Source of the DNA: Candidatus Woesearchaeota archaeon CG11_big_fil_rev_8_21_14_0_20_43_8
GTDB lineage: Archaea; Nanobdellota; Nanobdellia; Woesearchaeales; CG08-08-20-14
Direction of reading: 5' to 3'
Assembly (NCBI GenBank): GCA_002762705.1
Contig: PCVE01000137.1
Span: 1-7,829, forward strand
Length of the DNA: 7,829 nucleotides
Numbering within the stretch: position 1 is the first letter of the stretch; every line of letters starts with the position of its first letter. The translations under genes and the position numbers were made by a program. Positions 4,354 through 7,829 of this stretch are shown here, one piece after another. Below the pieces are notes generated by a model. It ran no database searches. It was not told the DNA's origin and saw only the letters and a program-made list of their open reading frames with translations.

Positions 4354-4875
4354 ATGGCTGAAGGGGATTATGAACTGATTCCGCATAAGGAAATACTTGA
4401 TTTAAAGACACAGATCGAAGAGCTCAGGAAGCAAAAAGGCCTCGTAGAAAGAGGTGCTGAAGCAGAGATCGAGATAACGAACAAAGAATTATATGATTCT
4501 ATGAACAAATTGATCGAAGGGATAAACCAATTGATCAAGCTGTTCAAAAGAGCTGGCGAAGAGTTCAGCCATTATGATGAGAGCGACAGTTATGTGAAGA
4601 AGCTCACACCGATGGAGAAGAAGATCGATGAAGCGCTTGAGCAGAACAAGAAGATCGCGCGTGGCATCCTTGCGGTATCTGATTCATTGAAAGAGCAGAT
4701 CCAGAAACTCGGCGACGATTTCGATGAGAAGCTCGATAAGTTGAAAGACAACATGAGGGGTCCGTCACATAATATGAACCCATATGATCAAGGTTTCGGC
4801 GGACAGGGGAACATGCAGTTTGGGGGCGGAGGAGTGCCGCCACCACCGATCCCGCCACCGCAACCGCCAAAATAG
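4354..4875 (+). CDS. Coiled-coil protein with Gly-rich linker and polyproline tail
   Basis: 173 residues, not recognised. Residues 1-15 (MAEGDYELIPHKEIL) form a distinct head. Residues 16-70 and 84-135 are highly charged heptad-like helices (DLKTQIEELRKQKGLVE; PMEKKIDEALEQNKKIARGILAVSDSLKEQIQKLGDDFDEKLDKLKDNM), separated by a short break (SHYDESDSY). Residues 136-160 are a Gly/Asn/Gln linker with FGGQ and FGGGG. The end is a polyproline segment, VPPPPIPPPQPPK (161-173), of the type bound by SH3/WW/EVH1-like folds or forming a PPII rod. No membrane segment or cysteine is present. It is the first gene of a three-gene unit, with 17 nt to the next start. An oligomeric scaffold or tether is the natural guess, but the function is unknown. 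Confidence 0.8.
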   Translation: MAEGDYELIPHKEILDLKTQIEELRKQKGLVERGAEAEIEITNKELYDSMNKLIEGINQLIKLFKRAGEEFSHYDESDSYVKKLTPMEKKIDEALEQNKKIARGILAVSDSLKEQIQKLGDDFDEKLDKLKDNMRGPSHNMNPYDQGFGGQGNMQFGGGGVPPPPIPPPQPPK

Positions 4876-4892
4876 AAGAGTTCTAAAAAAAG

Positions 4893-5633
4893 ATGGTAAC
4901 AGAGCTTGAGCTTGTGAAAGCGAAACCGAAGAGAGTACTCGCATATCTGAAGATAATCTCGAAAGTAGCTTCGAGCATGAAGACTGATGAAGAAGAACTA
5001 AAATTAACACCATCAAAAGAGGATCTCATCATCGCAAGAGAGCGCGAGTTCCGAAAGAAGATCGAAGGCAATGTCAAGAACATCGAGCAGAGCATCACTA
5101 AGACACTCTACCATCTCAACACAAAGATCCATAAGGCACGTGAAGTGGCCATGCGAGAACCGATTGGGACAGCAAGCAAAAGACCATTGAAAAGAAAAGG
5201 CGTCAGCATAAACATTGTAAATGACAACTGGGTCAGCGCAAATTCCACAAGGCTCTCTGAGATCCATAAAATAAAACAGAAGATCAGGCTGCTTGAAGAG
5301 AAATATCTATGGCTGACGAACAAAGGATTTGATTCTAACAAGATGATGCTCATCCAGACAAGGATAGATCATGCTAAAGATCTTCTCTATCTCAAGCTAG
5401 GCAGCATCCTTGAAGCCATGGTCAAAGAGAAATTTGTCGAGAGAAGATCAACGGATGACCGTCATGTCCTTGAGAAGAATGTGATAGGTAACCTCGCGAA
5501 CGGAAAATATCACCGGCCAGCATGCAGAAGCTCAAAGAGCATGTCAAAAGACAACAAAAAAGTTATCGAGGATGAGAAAGCTGCAAAGAAGCTTGGTTAC
5601 AAACCATGCAAGATATGCTTTCCAGACAAGTGA
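4893..5633 (+). CDS. Helical protein with C-terminal Ada-like zinc site
   Basis: 246 residues, second gene of the unit. Residues 1-100 are basic and helical (for example REREFRKKIEGNVKNIEQSITKTLYHLNTKIHKAREVAM); 122-185 are again coiled-coil-like (RLSEIHKIKQKIRLLEEKYLWLTNKG, then MLIQTRIDHAKDLLYLKLGSILEAM). The last 45 residues hold a recognisable module: NGKYHRPACRSSKSMSKDN (203-221), then AAKKLGYKPCKICFP (230-244). The spacing H207-x3-C211...C239-x2-C242, with the G-Y-x-P-C-x-x-C ending, matches the small zinc-binding domain of Ada and of many secreted or nuclease-linked proteins. Four ligands are intact, but there is no methyl-acceptor cysteine context or nuclease domain, so I read it as a zinc-stabilised structural or binding module. 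There is no signal peptide. Whether it binds nucleic acid or its operon partners is unknown. Confidence 0.8.
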   Translation: MVTELELVKAKPKRVLAYLKIISKVASSMKTDEEELKLTPSKEDLIIAREREFRKKIEGNVKNIEQSITKTLYHLNTKIHKAREVAMREPIGTASKRPLKRKGVSINIVNDNWVSANSTRLSEIHKIKQKIRLLEEKYLWLTNKGFDSNKMMLIQTRIDHAKDLLYLKLGSILEAMVKEKFVERRSTDDRHVLEKNVIGNLANGKYHRPACRSSKSMSKDNKKVIEDEKAAKKLGYKPCKICFPDK

Positions 5634-5639
5634 TCTCCG

Positions 5640-6197
5640 ATGCTCGATATCAGAATCCATTGGTGGTATTTCCTCCCAGGCGCACTCCTCTTTCTTCCAG
5701 TGATTCTTAAAAAGATGTTCTTTCTTGACCACATGATACTCTCGCTGTTGATCACATTCATCTCTGGATTCCTTTTATATCTCATATACTCGCTCATCAA
5801 TTTCACAGTCAATCATTTCGTCCCGAGGAAATCGATCATGTTCCTTGACTATGCGCTCAGAAAAGAGCTTCGCAGGAGAGATTTCATCCCGAGACAGACC
5901 GCAAAAGTATTTGCGTTCTTCATGGAAAAAAGAGATTCCTGGGAACTGTCGCGTGTGAAAAGAACCACGATGTTCCTTGATCTTCTTGGGACGACTATAT
6001 TGGCTGTGGGTTTTGGGATAGTGCTCATTGTGATCTTAGATGTCAGATCGCTCATGCAGTATTATATCCTTGCGGCCGTATTTCTCGCGATAAATTTCAG
6101 CACCATCTGGTCGCATCTTGAAAGCCTTGAGACACTGCTCATCAAGACACTCAAAGAAGATATCGTAAAAGAGATAAAGAAAAATAAGTTATTGTAA
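5640..6197 (+). CDS. Four-helix integral membrane protein of unknown function
   Basis: 185 residues, third gene of the unit, starting 6 nt after the previous stop. GTGATC overlapping that stop is a good Shine-Dalgarno match, implying coupled translation. Hydrophobic segments: about 8-28 (WYFLPGALLFLPVILKKMFFL), 32-57, 112-134 (LLGTTILAVGFGIVLIVILDV) and 140-160. Between helices 2 and 3 lies a 55-residue strongly basic soluble loop (RKELRRRDFIPRQTAKVFAFFMEKRDSW); the C-terminus is a charged helix (LLIKTLKEDIVKEIKKNKLL). By the positive-inside rule, loop and both ends should be cytoplasmic. I see no catalytic or transporter motif. Grouping with two coiled-coil proteins suggests a membrane anchor for a cytosolic assembly; this is inference. 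It converges on hisS with only 14 bp between stops. Confidence 0.8.
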   Translation: MLDIRIHWWYFLPGALLFLPVILKKMFFLDHMILSLLITFISGFLLYLIYSLINFTVNHFVPRKSIMFLDYALRKELRRRDFIPRQTAKVFAFFMEKRDSWELSRVKRTTMFLDLLGTTILAVGFGIVLIVILDVRSLMQYYILAAVFLAINFSTIWSHLESLETLLIKTLKEDIVKEIKKNKLL

Positions 6198-6211
6198 ATT
6201 ACATCCATCTG

Positions 6212-7477
6212 TCATTGACACAGGCTGTCTATCCTGGCCTTCTGCTCTTCACCGCTCTGCATGTCCTTTATTGTGACATTTCCTTCCTCAACGTCTTTAG
6301 GTCCGACGATGATAACTTTTTTCGCGCCTATAGAGTTCGCATAGTCCATTGCGCTCCGAAGTTTCCTTGAGAGTTCGACCTCGACATTGTATTTTTTCCG
6401 CATCAGGCTTGCGACCTCTATCGCATTCTTCGACATGGCCTCGTTGACTGCGATGATATAATAATCTACTTCTGAATTCAATTCAGGAAGCTTGCCGAGT
6501 TTCTCGAGGAACAGGCAGAGCACGACATCGCCAAGACCATACCCGACACCAGGACATGGATCGCCGCCGAAATCTTCGACGAGATTCTCGTATCTTCCAC
6601 CGCCCACGATCGCACGCATCTCTTTGCTTCTGTCAAATACTTCAAACACAGTTGATGTATAATAATCAAATCCACGCATGATAGACATGTCGACCTCGAC
6701 AAATCTCATCGCGCCATAGAACGATAGATCTTCAAGAAGCGATCTCAATTCAGAAAGACCTTCTTTTCCTTTGTCATTTAGTGTATTCTCATCGATAGAA
6801 CCTATATCTTTGATCTCAAGCATGGCATTAATCTTCCCGATTGAGTCTTCAGAGACGCCGGCATCAGAAAGCGATATCTCAAAATCACCTGGCTTCAATT
6901 TCTCGCGCTTGTCGATGAGACGCGACACTTCCTGAAGCTTTTCATCAGGGATTCCCGCTGCATTGAGCATTGACTGGATGAGTTTTCTGTTTCCAAGACG
7001 TATATAGAACTCTTTTTCATCACATCCGAACTCACGCATGATATCAATGACAGTCATGATGATCTCGGCATCAGCTTTCATCGAAGTGCTTCCGAGAAGA
7101 TCGGCATTGAACTGGAAGAACTCACGTAATCGTCCAGACTGCGGCGCTTCATACCGCCAGCAACGAGGGATAGAAAACCATCGAAGAGGCTTTGGCAGCT
7201 CTTTTTGCTTCGCCGCTATCATTCGAGCAAGCGTCGGAGTGAGTTCTGGCCGGACAGCAATATCATTGCCGCTCTTGTCCTTGAATGCATACATCTGATC
7301 CGGTATCTCGGCTCCGGATTTAAGTGTCCACAACATCGCCGGTTCAAGCATCGGGCCATCGAATTCACTATAGCCATATCTGATCGCGACTTTTCGCCAT
7401 ATATTGAATATATAATTCAATCGTCTCATGAGTTCTGGATAGAAATCCCTTGTTCCTCGTAGATTCTGTACTTTCAT
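6212..7477 (-). CDS. hisS: Histidyl-tRNA synthetase
   Basis: 421 residues, full length for the family. The enzyme charges tRNA-His with histidine using ATP. Class II core: N-terminal LRGTRDFYP (6-14) and motif 1 helix/strand ending FDGPMLEP (39-46); RPELTPTLARM (76-86); motif 2 IPRCWRYEAPQSGRLREFFQFNADLLG (103-129) with R105 and R116-x-x-E-F; HisA motif MRGFDYYTSTVFEVF (267-281); motif 3 region VGGGRYENL...GVGYGLGDV (291-318). The C-terminal anticodon-binding domain runs from about 337, with YYIIAV, VEVELSRKLRSAMDYANSIGAKKVIIVG (365-392). The text resembles archaeal/eukaryal HisRS (GRLREFFQFN). The ATG at 7477 is preceded by GAGGCGA, one mismatch from the full Shine-Dalgarno sequence, four bases upstream. 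It is transcribed alone and convergent with the membrane-protein operon. Confidence 0.97.
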   Translation of the reverse strand: MKVQNLRGTRDFYPELMRRLNYIFNIWRKVAIRYGYSEFDGPMLEPAMLWTLKSGAEIPDQMYAFKDKSGNDIAVRPELTPTLARMIAAKQKELPKPLRWFSIPRCWRYEAPQSGRLREFFQFNADLLGSTSMKADAEIIMTVIDIMREFGCDEKEFYIRLGNRKLIQSMLNAAGIPDEKLQEVSRLIDKREKLKPGDFEISLSDAGVSEDSIGKINAMLEIKDIGSIDENTLNDKGKEGLSELRSLLEDLSFYGAMRFVEVDMSIMRGFDYYTSTVFEVFDRSKEMRAIVGGGRYENLVEDFGGDPCPGVGYGLGDVVLCLFLEKLGKLPELNSEVDYYIIAVNEAMSKNAIEVASLMRKKYNVEVELSRKLRSAMDYANSIGAKKVIIVGPKDVEEGNVTIKDMQSGEEQKARIDSLCQ

Positions 7478-7494
7478 CTTCTCGCCTCGCTTTT

Positions 7495-7514
7495 AACAGA
7501 TAGAGATACCTGTT
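7495..7514. repeat. Inverted repeat between hisS TATA box and start
   Basis: AACAG and CTGTT are separated by 10 nt, with extra TTAA symmetry outside them. The repeat covers the predicted transcription start region of hisS (about 7488-7490 upward) and abuts its TATA box, a position where a repressor could act. Short enough to be chance. Confidence 0.3.
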
Positions 7515-7523
7515 TTAAATATA
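7514..7523 (-). promoter_or_regulatory. TATA box of hisS
   Basis: The minus strand reads TATATTTAAA, 37 nt before the ATG. It predicts a leader of about 10-13 nt that holds the GAGGCGA Shine-Dalgarno sequence, unlike the leaderless genes elsewhere in the window. Confidence 0.6.
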
Positions 7524-7695
7524 TTTTGGACATAGAGTAGAAACTGAAGAAATCATCGCAGATGATGAATAAAATCAACTTTTTTCATAGTATAATATAT
7601 AGAGTATACAGGTATTTAAGCTTTATGAAAATAATCCTGCAAGAGTGAGAACAAAATAACACTTTGTATAACATAGATATTACATTTTAGAAAAA

Positions 7696-7703
7696 TTTAA
7701 ATA
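7696..7703 (+). promoter_or_regulatory. Candidate TATA box upstream of the twin hairpins
   Basis: AAAAA followed by TTTAAATA, the same consensus used by three other promoters here. A start about 26 nt downstream (near 7729) would place the first hairpin at the 5' end of the RNA. Confidence 0.45.
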
Positions 7704-7737
7704 TTGCTGGTATCATATAAAAAGAATAAGGTTTAAA

Positions 7738-7761
7738 AACAGTTTTTTGGCGAAAACTGTT
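7738..7761 (+). repeat. Hairpin 1 with TTGGCG loop
   Basis: Nine perfect pairs AACAGTTTT/AAAACTGTT enclose TTGGCG (7747-7752). It shares the loop and the outer ACA...TGT of the stem with the hairpin at 7776-7795, while the inner stem differs with pairing preserved. Confidence 0.8.
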
Positions 7762-7775
7762 AGTATTATTAAAGT

Positions 7776-7795
7776 ACACTTGTTGGCGCAAGTGT
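7776..7795 (+). repeat. Hairpin 2 with TTGGCG loop
   Basis: Seven perfect pairs ACACTTG/CAAGTGT enclose the same six-base loop TTGGCG (7783-7788). The loops are 36 nt apart and the hairpins are separated by an AT-rich 14-nt linker. Confidence 0.8.
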
Positions 7796-7829
7796 TGAAT
7801 GACTTCTATGTGAAATAATAGGAAGGCTA

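Larger units (their letters stand above)
7524..7829. other. AT-rich gene-free end of the window
   Basis: No credible ORF is present on either strand. The stretch has several TATA-like elements on the plus strand: TATTTAAG near 7613-7620, TTTAAATA at 7696-7703, CATATAAAAAG at 7714-7724. The last two would start a transcript just before or inside the twin hairpins. A TCATC/GATGA mini-stem lies near 7551-7565. It probably contains the promoter region and beginning of something continuing past the right edge. Confidence 0.5.

Noticed and set aside
4058..4411. Minus-strand ORF of 117 codons
   Set aside because: It overlaps the start of the coiled-coil gene and the hairpin/T-tract region, its lysine- and phenylalanine-rich stretches come from the antisense of T-tracts, and no start signal is seen.
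7625..7648. Seven-codon ORF (MKIILQE) as a leader peptide
   Set aside because: Too short to support, no Shine-Dalgarno sequence and no regulated gene visible downstream.
7726..7823. Open frame through the twin hairpins
   Set aside because: No ATG start, short, and the paired stem changes are better explained by RNA or DNA structure.
1..7829. CRISPR array, complete transposon or replication origin
   Set aside because: No regularly spaced repeats beyond the two described pairs, no transposase, integrase or Cas gene, and no origin-box cluster.

Overview
The window is archaeal. Evidence: a tRNA gene interrupted by an intron with a bulge-helix-bulge (BHB) splice signal; TTTAAATA-type TATA boxes lying about 25-27 nt before starts, several of them implying leaderless mRNAs; Shine-Dalgarno sequences in the GGTGAT register of archaeal 16S rRNA; T-tract terminators; an archaeal/eukaryal-type histidyl-tRNA synthetase; and a stand-alone diadenylate cyclase domain. 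AT-rich DNA, short spacers and many small unknown proteins suggest a DPANN-type (for example Woesearchaeota-like) or related uncultivated lineage, but that placement is a guess.

Layout. 1-755: 3' part of an ArsA/Get3-type ATPase, cut by the window edge. 756-1385: an RNA region with tRNA-Arg(UCU) on the minus strand, split by a 46-nt intron inside the T-loop (position 59/60). A second copy of the tRNA 3' end plus its T-tract lies 98 bp further downstream. 1386-2042: diadenylate cyclase (c-di-AMP synthesis) from a leaderless promoter. 2113-2655, minus: an ITPA/HAM1-type XTP/dITP pyrophosphatase with strikingly eukaryote-like motifs. 2714-3694, plus: an ApbE flavin transferase with a lipoprotein signal. 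These two divergent genes appear to share one symmetric TATA box placed exactly 26 nt from each start. 3764-4012: small proline/charge-rich unknown protein. 4013-4353: gene-free stretch with five small hairpins followed by T-tracts, a candidate small RNA. 4354-6197: tight three-gene unit (coiled-coil protein with Gly/Pro tail; coiled-coil protein with an Ada-like zinc site; four-helix membrane protein), all of unknown function. 6212-7477, minus: hisS. 7478-7829: AT-rich gene-free end carrying two hairpins with different, compensating stems but the same TTGGCG loop.

How it fits together. Most genes are housekeeping or maintenance functions (tRNA-Arg, HisRS, nucleotide-pool cleaning, c-di-AMP signalling, flavinylation) and are transcribed separately. 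The only multi-gene unit is 4354-6197; its zinc-site protein and membrane protein suggest a membrane-associated complex, which is inference only. The most unusual points are the T-loop intron next to a duplicated tRNA 3' end, the twin TTGGCG-loop hairpins, and the eukaryote-like ITPA with its mirror-image promoter.
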